The notes under the pieces: model-generated | The model's database searches: none | What the model saw: only the letters and a program-made list of their open reading frames with translations | Told to the model about the DNA's origin: nothing | Part shown: one piece after another, positions 1 through 9,114 of the stretch | How positions within the stretch are numbered: the stretch's first letter is position 1 | Layout: each line of letters opens with the position of its first letter | Translations under genes and position numbers: made by a program | From: an uncultured Desulfobulbaceae bacterium | GTDB taxonomy: Bacteria > Desulfobacterota > Desulfobulbia > Desulfobulbales > BM004 | Length of the DNA: 62,158 bases | Direction: 5' to 3' | NCBI GenBank assembly: GCA_945787325.1 | Contig: CALZHP010000006.1 | Location: 1 to 62,158 of the forward strand

Positions 1-441
1 TGCCCATTATGAGACATAAAAATAAAAGGAAGGATAGGGCAGGAAGAATGTAATATTTACTGGCAAATATTGATTTCATTTTTGATAAAAACGCAATTGT
101 TTATGATTGTTCTTTGTCTAAATGCGTAAAACAAGATAAGGAAATCAAAATAGTTACTGTTGGGGTTTTCGTTAAAGTATAAGTATAAATAATTACGATA
201 TTAAGGATATATGTTAATGTTATTTAAAACAACAACAAATTCTTGTGGACATGTATATGTGGTATAAATATACAAAATATGCAGTTGCATAAGTCAGATT
301 AATGAAATAGAAAATCATATAGCAAGTTGTTTCTTATATTGTATAAGTATTGGGGTATTTTCTTACCCGCATGAGCTCACTCAGAAAGATTATTTTTCAT
401 TAGAAATTGGAATTCATTTAAATAATTGAGAAACGAAATCA
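1..441. other. Left-edge AT-rich intergenic region
   Basis: No convincing gene is visible here. The sequence is AT-rich. The first 30 bases (ATTATGAGACAT followed by A-rich sequence) resemble the outer end of the dispersed palindromic repeat copy near 49840, so the window probably begins inside or just beyond another copy. Any promoter of the following NUDIX gene would lie in the right part, but I see no clear -35/-10 pair. Confidence 0.5.
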
Positions 442-927
442 ATGTATACGCCAATTATAGGAACACTCGGTTATGTGATGTCACCCAATAAGAAGGAGAC
501 GCTATTAATTCATCGAAATTTGCGGCTGGAAGACCAGCATTTAAATAAATACAACGGACTGGGCGGAAAGATGCATCCGGACGAGGACATTGTAACTTGC
601 TTGAAAAGAGAGATTAAAGAAGAGGCCGGCATAGAATGCGAGAAGATTATTCTCCGGGGTACTGTTAACTGGACAGGTTTTGGCCCTGATGGAGAAGACT
701 GGCTAGGATTTATCTTCCGGATAGACAGGTTTTCCGGGACACCTTTTTCCAATAACGATGAGGGGACTCTCGGATGGTTTCAGGTAGAAAATCTCGATGA
801 ATTACCAATGTGGCTGGGTGACCGTTATTTTCTGCCGCTTGTATTTGATGAGGACCCACGTGTTTTTCACGGGCATATGCCATATAAGGATGGGCTGCCG
901 GTGGAATGGAATTTTGAAAGAGTGTGA
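442..927 (+). CDS. NUDIX hydrolase (MutT/8-oxo-dGTPase-like)
   Basis: This 161-residue protein has a complete Nudix box: G42-x5-E48-x7-R56-E57-I58-x-E60-E61-x-G63-I64. The box binds the metal that hydrolyses a nucleoside diphosphate linked to another moiety. Length and the tryptophan- and aspartate-rich second half (GFGPDGEDW, LGWF) resemble the MTH1-like branch that cleans oxidised purine dNTPs, so nucleotide-pool sanitation is likely but the substrate is inferred. No signal peptide or membrane segment is present, so it should be cytosolic. It stands alone, converging on the kinase gene to its right. The ATG lacks a strong ribosome binding site, but no better start keeps the N-terminal beta strand. 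Confidence 0.85.
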   Translation: MYTPIIGTLGYVMSPNKKETLLIHRNLRLEDQHLNKYNGLGGKMHPDEDIVTCLKREIKEEAGIECEKIILRGTVNWTGFGPDGEDWLGFIFRIDRFSGTPFSNNDEGTLGWFQVENLDELPMWLGDRYFLPLVFDEDPRVFHGHMPYKDGLPVEWNFERV

Positions 928-962
928 TGGAGTGAGGAGTGAAGGGCCGGTACCTGTATTTA

Positions 963-2468
963 TCAATTTTCAATCTTCAATTTCCCCTGTTTGATTTCCT
1001 TGAAAAAAGGGCATCTTCTGCATTCTTCTATCTTTTCAGCATATATTCCCGAGACTCGGTTTTCGCAAAAAGTACCTGCCACGGCAAAACAAATTCTACC
1101 AAAGTAAGGATAAGAAGGGCAACGCCTTGTCCGGTCCTTTTCGATGCCGCATCCTATATATTCCCAACAGGGTTTCTTTTTGCTGTCTTCATCACTCTGG
1201 TATGGAAAGTAAAGCATGAATGTGCTCCCTTTTCCTAGTTCACTTTCAACCCGAATAAAACCACGGTGTTCTTCCATAATTTTATGGGCTATGGGTAGAC
1301 CGAGACCTGTTTCCAAACCCGTTCTTTTGGTTGAATGAAATGGTTCAAAAATATAATCCTGAGAGTCCTCGGGTATTCCTTTTCCAGTATCGCTTATTGT
1401 CACTGTCTGCCATTCGATTTCGTTTAACTTCTCTGTTCCGGTGCTTATTGTTAAGGTGCCGCCGTTCGGCATTGCATCTATCGCATTCAATATGATATTG
1501 CCGACCGCCTGTTTCACATGGTCGGGATTGATGTTAACCGGCTGCAGTTCAGCGGTGTATTTTTCAACAAGCTTTATATTTTTTTCAGGACAGGTATCAC
1601 AGAAGAAAGGTGCTGCTTCAGAAACCGGTTTGTTAATATCCAACTTCAGAAGTTGGTTGCCCTCTTTTTCAGAATATATCAGAACATCCCTGAGAATACT
1701 TTCCAGACGTACAGACTCGGATATTATCAGGTTAATGTACTGCTTTTCTTTTGTGTCATTTTCAAGGCGTTTTTCAAGGCGGCGGGCCAGACCACCCATT
1801 GCAGTTAAAGGATTTCTAATCTCGTGTGCCACATCTGATGTAAAACGGCCCAAAGCGGAATACTTTTCATGTTCAACCATTTTGTTCTGCATGCTGGTAA
1901 TATTATCGAGAGACTTTTCCAGCCGCAGATTGAGTTGCTCAATTTCTTCATTTTTCTTGCGTAGATTTTCAGAAAGCAATCCTAGAGGGACGGCTATGGG
2001 AAAGAGAAAAACTATGCGCAGCGCCATGTCTGTCCAGTGAATCTGCTGTGAAAAGGGATCTATATTTATAAAATAGAGGAGGCAGGATATGACAGCTACA
2101 AAAAGGCCGAAACGGACACCGAAATAAAAAGAATGCAGGGCGGTAAGCATGTAATAGCCAAGGAAAAAACTGTTGTCGAAAGTCGGTTGCAATTTAACCA
2201 AGGAAAAAACGAAAACAAGGTCCAGGACAAGAGAGATTAAATATATCGATGTTATTACACCTGGCCTGAAGATAATACAGATATAGATCAAGATACTGTA
2301 TGATGTAAAATAGAAAAGAGCCTTAATGAGTTGGCTGGATTCTTCACTTGAAAGAGGGGCAAGGCTCAGCCATGCGAATCCTCCAAGGATTGTTAAAACC
2401 CGGAGAATAAAAAAACTGGCATCCCCAAGAGAGTACCTGCTTAAAAGTTGTTTTCGGATGTTCTCCAT
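963..2468 (-). CDS. Membrane sensor histidine kinase with C-terminal Cys-rich (two-CW-like) domain
   Basis: This 501-residue protein has about six hydrophobic segments in residues 20-170, a short coiled linker, and a kinase core. H215 in the HEIRNP motif is the phospho-acceptor, followed by N box N328, DTGKG at 360-364 and GLG at 388-390. After the ATPase domain comes an unusual tail from residue 434 with seven cysteines: CWEYIGCG, RRC, RIC, TFC, EEC and RRC. This resembles the so-called two-CW domain found on signalling proteins of sulfate reducers and relatives. The tail may bind metal or an Fe-S cluster or sense redox state (inferred). No response regulator is adjacent, so it is an orphan kinase. 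Its last codons lie in a heptad repeat (ATTGAAG units) that supplies the stop codon. Confidence 0.88.
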   Translation of the reverse strand: MENIRKQLLSRYSLGDASFFILRVLTILGGFAWLSLAPLSSEESSQLIKALFYFTSYSILIYICIIFRPGVITSIYLISLVLDLVFVFSLVKLQPTFDNSFFLGYYMLTALHSFYFGVRFGLFVAVISCLLYFINIDPFSQQIHWTDMALRIVFLFPIAVPLGLLSENLRKKNEEIEQLNLRLEKSLDNITSMQNKMVEHEKYSALGRFTSDVAHEIRNPLTAMGGLARRLEKRLENDTKEKQYINLIISESVRLESILRDVLIYSEKEGNQLLKLDINKPVSEAAPFFCDTCPEKNIKLVEKYTAELQPVNINPDHVKQAVGNIILNAIDAMPNGGTLTISTGTEKLNEIEWQTVTISDTGKGIPEDSQDYIFEPFHSTKRTGLETGLGLPIAHKIMEEHRGFIRVESELGKGSTFMLYFPYQSDEDSKKKPCWEYIGCGIEKDRTRRCPSYPYFGRICFAVAGTFCENRVSGIYAEKIEECRRCPFFKEIKQGKLKIEN

Positions 2469-2545
2469 TTTTATAGTGTTCTTTCAAATGTCCTCAATTT
2501 ATTATTCTTGGAAAAACAATTATATAAAAGAAACACCTCCGGAGT

Positions 2546-2752
2546 TTAATTGAACCTGAAAAGAAGAATAACACCTATTAAAACGAGCAATGGGCCGTTG
2601 GCAATATATATGAAATACACTATTGGATAACGGCCTCCAAGAATCTCTTTCAGTTTCTTTCTGTTGATCACTTTTGGGAACCAAAAAGCAATAGAAACTA
2701 TCAAGCCAAATAAAACAAGTATAAGACCTATAAAGTACAACATCGAATTCAT
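2546..2752 (-). CDS. Small two-span membrane protein, unknown
   Basis: This 68-residue protein has two hydrophobic segments, about residues 4-26 and 45-66, joined by a basic loop (INRKKLKEILGG) that should face the cytoplasm. I do not recognise the family. It lies 77 bp upstream of the histidine kinase on the same strand, so the two could be co-transcribed, and a small accessory membrane protein for the kinase is possible but unsupported. The clear two-helix pattern with a positive loop argues that the reading frame is real, although it is short. Confidence 0.55.
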   Translation of the reverse strand: MNSMLYFIGLILVLFGLIVSIAFWFPKVINRKKLKEILGGRYPIVYFIYIANGPLLVLIGVILLFRFN

Positions 2753-3286
2753 AGTGTTTGCTTCGCTGTCAATTTAGTTTGCAGTTGTTTTAATATCGCT
2801 AAAACAATCACATGTAGTTCATACTTTGTGTTAGTGCGTGGTGGGGACTGATCGTTTTTATCAGTTAGCCAACACCTGCTGTCTTTGGGTATTATTATTT
2901 CTTTCATATTTTATTAACATGCATATACTCTTACAGCAAGAAAGAGGGCAGCGATTTCAACGTGTTGTTAAATTCGGGCCATTGTTAATTTATATATTAT
3001 GTTCTATTGTTTAATTACATTTTTCTCTTTCCAAAATTCAATAACATATCAATTGGAATCTTATTTTGATACATTGATTTGATATGATAAATATACAGTT
3101 TGAATCTAATTATTTCGAATTCATTTCTGTTACTTTGTTGGAGTTTAAAACAACCTAAATATAGCAAGATGCGCTTAGGTATTCATGTAGTTTTGTGGGT
3201 GTTTTGGTAAGGCTTTTCAAGATATTCGTCTTAAGAAATGATTACTATAAGATAATTACCGCAATAAAAGACTGGAGGGCATCAAT
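2753..3286. other. AT-rich intergenic region before the 3287 gene
   Basis: This stretch of about 530 bases holds no credible gene. It separates divergent genes, so it should contain promoters for both, but no pair of elements stands out. A good ribosome binding site (GGAGGG) sits about 6-8 bases before the ATG at 3287. Confidence 0.5.
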
Positions 3287-4957
3287 ATGAAATTACGGAC
3301 ATGCGTCACACCGGCTTGCAGGTTTGTATATGGAGTTCACAAGCCCGAGTACAAGATCAAAAATTTAAGGGAAGGTGACTCCATCCAACTTATCGGTACT
3401 CTTGCAAATGGTGAAAGTTATGACAACAGAAAGAATTTTCCTGCTGCAGATGTTCAGGAAGAAGGTGCTGATTGGATATACGAAATTCCTAATCCATTTC
3501 CGTTTCGAGGTTCAACATATATAAGAAAATACTGGGCTGATCAGAAGGCAAATGATCATGGTTCAATCAAATTATCCTCTTCCTCTGATTCTTCAGTCAT
3601 TGAATCTATTAAGAAAAGTTTGGAGAGTAGTTCTGCTTCTGATGCTGAAAAAGTTTTTTTTAATTTACCGGGCCATACCATGGTGGCAATCGCTGCAAAT
3701 TCTTCTGATCCCCAAGACTTAGAAAAACTTGCTGGTCTTTGTTGTGAGCTTGAGTATGAGTCAAGTGGACGTCCTGCAGGTATGAAATTTACTGAAGACA
3801 AGGAGGGCAGGGTTAAGCCACTGATCACGAACCACGATCTTTTTGAGGCACTTGTCAATAATGTTCATTTACCAGATGATTTCAAAGAGGTAATGGTGCT
3901 GCGTCCGGGTGTGCAGGGAGAAAGCGAAATAGTTGGAGAGTGGCCGGCATCGGAAGGAGGGGGTCATATTTATGAGTACCTGCGCCGTAACAGCTATATA
4001 CCCTGGGGCCATTTTGCATCCAACATGGCAGACGACTCAGTTCGCTATCGATTTAAAGACCTGAGCGCTGTAGATTTTAAAGGGCTCAGACATCTCTATT
4101 ACCAGAGAACATATGTTCGTATGGCACATCAGCTTGGTGTGCCGCTGATGAGCCGCTGGAAGCATCTCAAATCTGCGGAAATTGAAGAACTTCGTAAAAA
4201 AGTCTTTGCTTCTCTTGTTGCTACAGAAGCCGGTTTTTCTAAGAAACCAACGGACATTTCTTTTAATGGCACTATCTGGGGCTGGAATTACGGATTTGAT
4301 GTTTCGCCAAGGGGATACAAGCTTCATGCTTCTCACCAGCAGATACACCAGCAGTATGCGATGCTGCCGTCAGCAGTTGAAGCAGTATACAGTGATGATT
4401 CTGAGGGGCCGGGTCATTTCAAATCTTTTTCCTGCGGAGAAATGATTGAGGATTTTATCAAACAGTATAACAAAGTACATAACAGTAATTTTTTCTATGA
4501 TTATGCCCTGGCAATCAAGAATAACAGTCGCATGGATGGTAATGAAGATGCAGACAAGAGCCTCATCGTTTATGAGGATAAACGGGTTATGCTTTATGTT
4601 CCCAAAGCCCAGACTTCACAGTGGGAACTGCAACTCATGACCCTTGACCCTGTTGGGAATATCCTGGAGACAGACACTGTTACACGAGACTCTATTGACC
4701 GTGCTATGATTATCGTCATGCATATTCTAACTGCCATGGGAGCAAGAATGGTTACTTCCATTGAGTATTCCAAGCGATTCAATGAACAGGATATCGACCA
4801 ACGCCTGTTGTATTCTTTTCTACCGAAGCTTCCCTATTCGCCCGGTGGCTTTACTGAAGCACAGCTGCGTTGGATTTGTGGCCATTATCCTGAGGATTTT
4901 GCAGCTGCATGCCGGGGGCATCTTCTCGATGCCATGCGGCGTGTAGATGGAATTTGA
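3287..4957 (+). CDS. Conserved-looking 556-residue protein of unknown function, possible HIT-like motif
   Basis: I do not recognise this protein with confidence. It has no signal peptide or membrane helices, so it should be cytosolic. A histidine-rich stretch around residues 346-355 (HASHQQIHQQ) follows a GWNYGF segment and precedes a domain of alternating strands and helices. The spacing of histidines recalls the H-x-H-x-(H/Q) active sites of GalT or Ap4A-phosphorylase-like HIT proteins, but the match is loose. The ATG has a strong ribosome binding site. It ends about 100 bp before trpB on the same strand, so it may share a transcript with trpBA. Function is left open; a nucleotidyl-transfer role would be a guess from the histidine motif. 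Confidence 0.75.
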   Translation: MKLRTCVTPACRFVYGVHKPEYKIKNLREGDSIQLIGTLANGESYDNRKNFPAADVQEEGADWIYEIPNPFPFRGSTYIRKYWADQKANDHGSIKLSSSSDSSVIESIKKSLESSSASDAEKVFFNLPGHTMVAIAANSSDPQDLEKLAGLCCELEYESSGRPAGMKFTEDKEGRVKPLITNHDLFEALVNNVHLPDDFKEVMVLRPGVQGESEIVGEWPASEGGGHIYEYLRRNSYIPWGHFASNMADDSVRYRFKDLSAVDFKGLRHLYYQRTYVRMAHQLGVPLMSRWKHLKSAEIEELRKKVFASLVATEAGFSKKPTDISFNGTIWGWNYGFDVSPRGYKLHASHQQIHQQYAMLPSAVEAVYSDDSEGPGHFKSFSCGEMIEDFIKQYNKVHNSNFFYDYALAIKNNSRMDGNEDADKSLIVYEDKRVMLYVPKAQTSQWELQLMTLDPVGNILETDTVTRDSIDRAMIIVMHILTAMGARMVTSIEYSKRFNEQDIDQRLLYSFLPKLPYSPGGFTEAQLRWICGHYPEDFAAACRGHLLDAMRRVDGI

Positions 4958-5061
4958 AACATGTTTTTTTCTTGTCAAAAATTGAAATATGGATATGATA
5001 CACGGCTTTGTTGGAGGTATATCTAATCCAAAACACCAATAATATATTAATGACTTAAATA

Positions 5062-6294
5062 ATGAATAAAAAAGGATATTACGGTAACTGGGGTGGTGCT
5101 TTTAATCCTGAAATACTCTATGAGACATTCAGGCAGCTCAATAAAGCATTTGAAGCAGCTAAACAGGATCCTACTTTCTGGCAGGAGTATGTCAATCTTA
5201 TGTCCACCTATTCCTGCCGGCCAACTCCCCTGACATTTGCAGGAAACCTGAGTGACCATTTCGGCGGCGCCAGGATTTTTATAAAAAGAGAAGATCTCAA
5301 CCATACCGGAGCTCATAAGGCAAATAATGTCATAGGGCAGGGCCTGCTCGTGCGCAGAATGGGTAAGAAACGAGTTATCGCTGAGACAGGCGCGGGCCAG
5401 CATGGCGTGGCCACCGCTACCATGGCGGCAAAATTCGGCTTTGACTGCACAATTTACATGGGCGAGGAAGATGTCAGACGACAACGGCCCAATGTATTCT
5501 GGATGGAAAAAATGGGCGCCAGGGTTGTCCCGGTCACAGATGGTTCCTGCACTCTTAAAGATGCTATTAATGAGGCCCTGCGTGACTGGGTAACCAGTAT
5601 GGATGCCACTCATTACCTGATGGGCACCGTGTGCGGTTCGCATCCCTTCCCAGAAATGGTTGCCTGGTTCCAGTCTGTTATCGGTATAGAAGCAAAACAG
5701 CAGATATTTGAAAGCCATACCAAGCTGCCGGCCAAGGTTTATGCCTGTGTAGGAGGCGGTTCAAATGCGATGGGGATCTTTCAGGGATTTCTGGATGAGA
5801 ACAGTGTTGAGCTCGTAGGTGTTGAGGCCGGCGGAAAAGGGCTTGGCACCGGCATGCATGCGTCGCGGCTATCAGGAAGTGATGCCTCCCCCGGTGTAGC
5901 CCAGGGATATAAAACCATGTTTCTGCAGAATTCCGACGGACAAATGCTGGATACGCATTCCGTTGCGGCTGGCCTGGATTACATTGGTGTGTCACCCATC
6001 CTCACTGATCTGCACGATAAGGGCAGGGTCCGCTTTGAGTCGGCTACAGACGATGAGGTAATGGCGGCTCTGGAGCTTACCATGAAGAAAGAGGGCATAA
6101 TACCGGCCCTTGAATCTGCCCATGCTTTTGTTCAGGCATTTAAGGAAGCCCCCGAGTTACCTTGTGACGATGCAATTATTATCAACATGTCAGGACGTGG
6201 TGACAAGGACATTTTTACCATTGCCAATGCTTTTGACGATCCTTCCTGGAAACAGTTTATAATAGATAGAGGTTCTGAATATGCAGCAAAGTAA
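5062..6294 (+). CDS. trpB: Tryptophan synthase beta chain
   Basis: TrpB uses pyridoxal phosphate to join indole and serine into tryptophan. The 410-residue length is normal. The PLP lysine is K86 in HTGAHKANN, and the glycine-rich phosphate loop is seen in GGGSNAMG near residue 234. The start GNWGGAF and the motif AETGAGQHG place it in the TrpB1 family that works with an alpha subunit. Its end overlaps trpA by 14 bases, so the two chains should be translationally coupled. No other trp biosynthesis gene lies nearby, so the pair is detached from trpEGDCF in this window. Confidence 0.96.
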   Translation: MNKKGYYGNWGGAFNPEILYETFRQLNKAFEAAKQDPTFWQEYVNLMSTYSCRPTPLTFAGNLSDHFGGARIFIKREDLNHTGAHKANNVIGQGLLVRRMGKKRVIAETGAGQHGVATATMAAKFGFDCTIYMGEEDVRRQRPNVFWMEKMGARVVPVTDGSCTLKDAINEALRDWVTSMDATHYLMGTVCGSHPFPEMVAWFQSVIGIEAKQQIFESHTKLPAKVYACVGGGSNAMGIFQGFLDENSVELVGVEAGGKGLGTGMHASRLSGSDASPGVAQGYKTMFLQNSDGQMLDTHSVAAGLDYIGVSPILTDLHDKGRVRFESATDDEVMAALELTMKKEGIIPALESAHAFVQAFKEAPELPCDDAIIINMSGRGDKDIFTIANAFDDPSWKQFIIDRGSEYAAK

Positions 6295-7063
6295 AGGGCG
6301 TCTTGAATCAGACATTCGCAAGGCGTTGCAGGAGAAAAAAATTCTTTTAATGACACACCTGGTACTTGGTTACCCCTCACTGGAGATGAACCGTAAAGTA
6401 ATTCGGCGAATGGTTGAGAACGGGGTTAATCTGATAGAACTTCAGATTCCATTTTCAGAACCGGTTGCCGATGGCCCCACTATTGTGAAAGCCAATCAGG
6501 AAGCGGTTTCGACCGGTATAACAGTTCAGGAATGTTTGGACTTTGCAGAAGAAATTACCTCTGAGCACAACATACCGTTTCTGTTCATGACATATTACAA
6601 CATCATCTTCAAATACGGTGAAGAAGAGTTTTTTAAAAAAGCAGAGTCAATCGGCATAAAAGGGTTCATTATTCCTGACCTGCCTCCCGAGGAGGGTGAA
6701 AATTTTATCGCTCTCGCCCGAAAATATGATGTAGCCCCGGTGCTGATTTATGCACCGACATCAACTGATGAACGTATGCGGGAGCTGGACGGCTACGCTG
6801 AGGGATTCATATACTGTGTAGCCCGACGTGGTGTAACAGGAACGAAAACAACTTTTGACGAAGAAATTACTTCATATCTTGCAAGATGCCGTGCCGCAAC
6901 AAGGCTGCCGGTAGCTGTCGGATTTGGTATCCGCGACGCCAATGATGTAGAATATCTTTCAGGAAAAGCTGATATTGCGGTTATAGGTACGGAGACAATT
7001 CGCCTTGTTGAAGAAAAAGGCGTGGATGCCGTAGGGCCCTTTATTGCAGGGCTTCGTAATTAA
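6281..7063 (+). CDS. trpA: Tryptophan synthase alpha chain
   Basis: TrpA is a TIM-barrel enzyme that releases indole from indole-3-glycerol phosphate and passes it to TrpB. The 260-residue protein carries the catalytic acids in the family motif: E53 in LIELQIPFS and D64 in VADGPTI. The phosphate-binding segment GFGIRDANDV lies near the end. It starts inside trpB with a 14-base overlap, so the pair forms one unit. A 7-bp hairpin overlaps its stop codon, then repeat DNA begins. Confidence 0.96.
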   Translation: MQQSKGRLESDIRKALQEKKILLMTHLVLGYPSLEMNRKVIRRMVENGVNLIELQIPFSEPVADGPTIVKANQEAVSTGITVQECLDFAEEITSEHNIPFLFMTYYNIIFKYGEEEFFKKAESIGIKGFIIPDLPPEEGENFIALARKYDVAPVLIYAPTSTDERMRELDGYAEGFIYCVARRGVTGTKTTFDEEITSYLARCRAATRLPVAVGFGIRDANDVEYLSGKADIAVIGTETIRLVEEKGVDAVGPFIAGLRN

Positions 7064-7077
7064 GCCTGACGGCTTAA
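7060..7077 (+). terminator. Small hairpin at the trpA stop codon
   Basis: TTAAGCC and GGCTTAA form a 7-bp stem around the loop TGAC, overlapping the trpA stop codon. No T-run follows, so it is a weak candidate for termination or mRNA 3'-end protection. Confidence 0.3.
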
Positions 7078-7079
7078 GA

Positions 7080-7275
7080 GTGAAGAATGTAGAATGAAGA
7101 TTGAAGAATTGAAAAGATATAAAGATATGAAGAGTGAAAAATTTAAAACTAAAAACTAAGGACTTTAGCATAAGAATAAATATAGGTTGTTGGGAGTGAA
7201 GATTGTCCCTTTAATCTTATGCCTTTAATTTCTACATTCTTAATTATTCATTTTTTTTGCCTCACGCCTCACGTA
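7080..7275. repeat. Heptad-periodic intergenic repeat block
   Basis: This block between trpA and pepF is built from loose 7-base units: purine-rich ATTGAAG/AATGAAG units at the left, then a segment from 7158 to about 7233 that matches 13525-13601 closely by eye, then GCCTCAC units at the right. No gene is apparent. Similar blocks recur through the window. Confidence 0.65.
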
Positions 7276-7314
7276 AAACTCCCCACTTATTAAAAAAACG
7301 GGTAAAAACAAAAC

Positions 7315-9087
7315 ATGTCTGAAAACATAAATAATGAATTGGGCACTTCCTCTGTTATCTGGAAAACAGCAGATCTCTATTCCGGATATGATGATCCGGT
7401 TATTGCTGAACACATTGAACAGTGCGAACAGGAAGCAGTATCAATAAACAAGGATTTTGAGGGCAGGGTGGGGAACTTGTCACCTGAGGAGCTTTTTGAT
7501 CTGGTCAGCAGGCTTGAGTTTATGGAAACGATCCTGGGCCGGTTAGCTACATTTGCTTTTCTTAATTTTGCCACACACACACATGATCAGCAGGTAAGCG
7601 CCTTTCTGCAGCAGGTTCGTGAGCTTGGTAGCAGGATAAGTACCCAGACAGTATTTTTTGAACTGGAATGGAACCAGGTGGACGCTGAAAAGGTTTCCGT
7701 GCTGCTGCAATCTGATATTCTGGACCAATACCACCATTATCTTGCTAATATAAGAAAATACGCGCCACATCAGCTTTCTCAGGTTGAAGAAAAGCTGCTT
7801 CTTGAAAAAGCACCGGTCGGGCGGGGAAGTTGGACCACCCTCTTTGAAAAGATTATGGGGCAGTTGAAATTTGGTGAAAAAGGCAGGACGGAAGAAGAAG
7901 TCTTGGCCGAGCTTTATCACGTTGAACGCGATGTTCGCAAACAGGCGGCGAGTGATATGACCGAAGGCCTTCAAAGTGAGCTCCATATCCTGACACATGT
8001 ATTCAACACCCTGCTGGCAGATAAGATGATAACTGATCGTCTTCGGGAGTATCCTTCATGGGTCAGTTCAATGAATCTTGGCAACGAACTGGAAGATAAA
8101 ACTGTTGCGGTTCTTATCGATTCCGTCACCAGCCGTTATGATATTCCGGCCCGTTATTATCGGATAAAAAAAGAAATTCTTGATCTCCCCGAACTTTTCG
8201 ATTTCGACCGATACGCACCTCTTCCTCACTTGCCTGAACAGAAAATATCCTGGGATGAATGCAGGGAAATGGTGTTAAGCGCCTTTGGTAAGTTTTCTCC
8301 TGAAATGTCTGAAATATCGAAGTTATTCTTTGATAAAGAATGGATACATGCACCGATCCAGGAGGGTAAGAGGGGTGGGGCTTTTGCCCATCCATGTGTC
8401 CCTGAGATACACCCATATGTTCTGGTGAATTACACCGGTAATGTGCGGGACGTTTCAACAGTTGCCCATGAACTTGGCCATGGTGTCCATCAATATCTAG
8501 CTGCAGAACGCGGCTATTACAACAGTAATACTCCGCTTGTTCTTGCTGAAACAGCATCGGTGTTTGCAGAATTGCTGGTCTTCAATTCCCAGCTTGAAAA
8601 AATTGAAAAACCCGATGAAAGGCGGGCATTTACCTGTCAGAAACTTGAATCAATATTTGCTACTGTTTTCCGACAGATTTCCATGAACCGTTTTGAAAAT
8701 ATGGTGCACAATGCTCGGCGTGAACAAGGTGAGCTTTCATCTGATACGATATCTGAATCCTGGTTGACCACCCAGCGTGCAATGTTTGATGATTCGGTTA
8801 CCATGTCTGATAACTATGCTGTCTGGTGGTCGTATATACCCCACTTCCTGAGTACTCCAGGTTACGTTTATTCCTACGCCTTCGGAGAACTACTTGTCCT
8901 TGCCCTGTACAGCCTTTATAAGAAGGAGGGGGAAAGTTTTGTGCCTAAATATATGGATCTACTTGCCGCCGGCGGTAGCCTGTCTCCATATGATCTGCTC
9001 AAACCTTTCGGGGTCGACCCTGATGACAGGGAATTCTGGCTTGGTGGGTTAAGTATTATTGATGATATGCTGGCAATGATAGAATAA
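7315..9087 (+). CDS. pepF: Oligoendopeptidase F-type zinc metallopeptidase (M3B)
   Basis: This 590-residue cytosolic protein belongs to the thimet/oligopeptidase family that degrades short peptides. The zinc site HELGHGVHQ begins at H385, and the third ligand is E412 in the following AETASVFAE segment. The long helical N-terminal part and the C-terminal motif YSYAFGELL are typical of PepF proteins. No signal peptide is present. It is monocistronic, flanked by repeats on the left and converging on rsmI with only 27 bp between stops. Its role is probably peptide recycling. Confidence 0.92.
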   Translation: MSENINNELGTSSVIWKTADLYSGYDDPVIAEHIEQCEQEAVSINKDFEGRVGNLSPEELFDLVSRLEFMETILGRLATFAFLNFATHTHDQQVSAFLQQVRELGSRISTQTVFFELEWNQVDAEKVSVLLQSDILDQYHHYLANIRKYAPHQLSQVEEKLLLEKAPVGRGSWTTLFEKIMGQLKFGEKGRTEEEVLAELYHVERDVRKQAASDMTEGLQSELHILTHVFNTLLADKMITDRLREYPSWVSSMNLGNELEDKTVAVLIDSVTSRYDIPARYYRIKKEILDLPELFDFDRYAPLPHLPEQKISWDECREMVLSAFGKFSPEMSEISKLFFDKEWIHAPIQEGKRGGAFAHPCVPEIHPYVLVNYTGNVRDVSTVAHELGHGVHQYLAAERGYYNSNTPLVLAETASVFAELLVFNSQLEKIEKPDERRAFTCQKLESIFATVFRQISMNRFENMVHNARREQGELSSDTISESWLTTQRAMFDDSVTMSDNYAVWWSYIPHFLSTPGYVYSYAFGELLVLALYSLYKKEGESFVPKYMDLLAAGGSLSPYDLLKPFGVDPDDREFWLGGLSIIDDMLAMIE

Positions 9088-9114
9088 CTAACTGTAGGGC
9101 TTATTTCGGCATCT

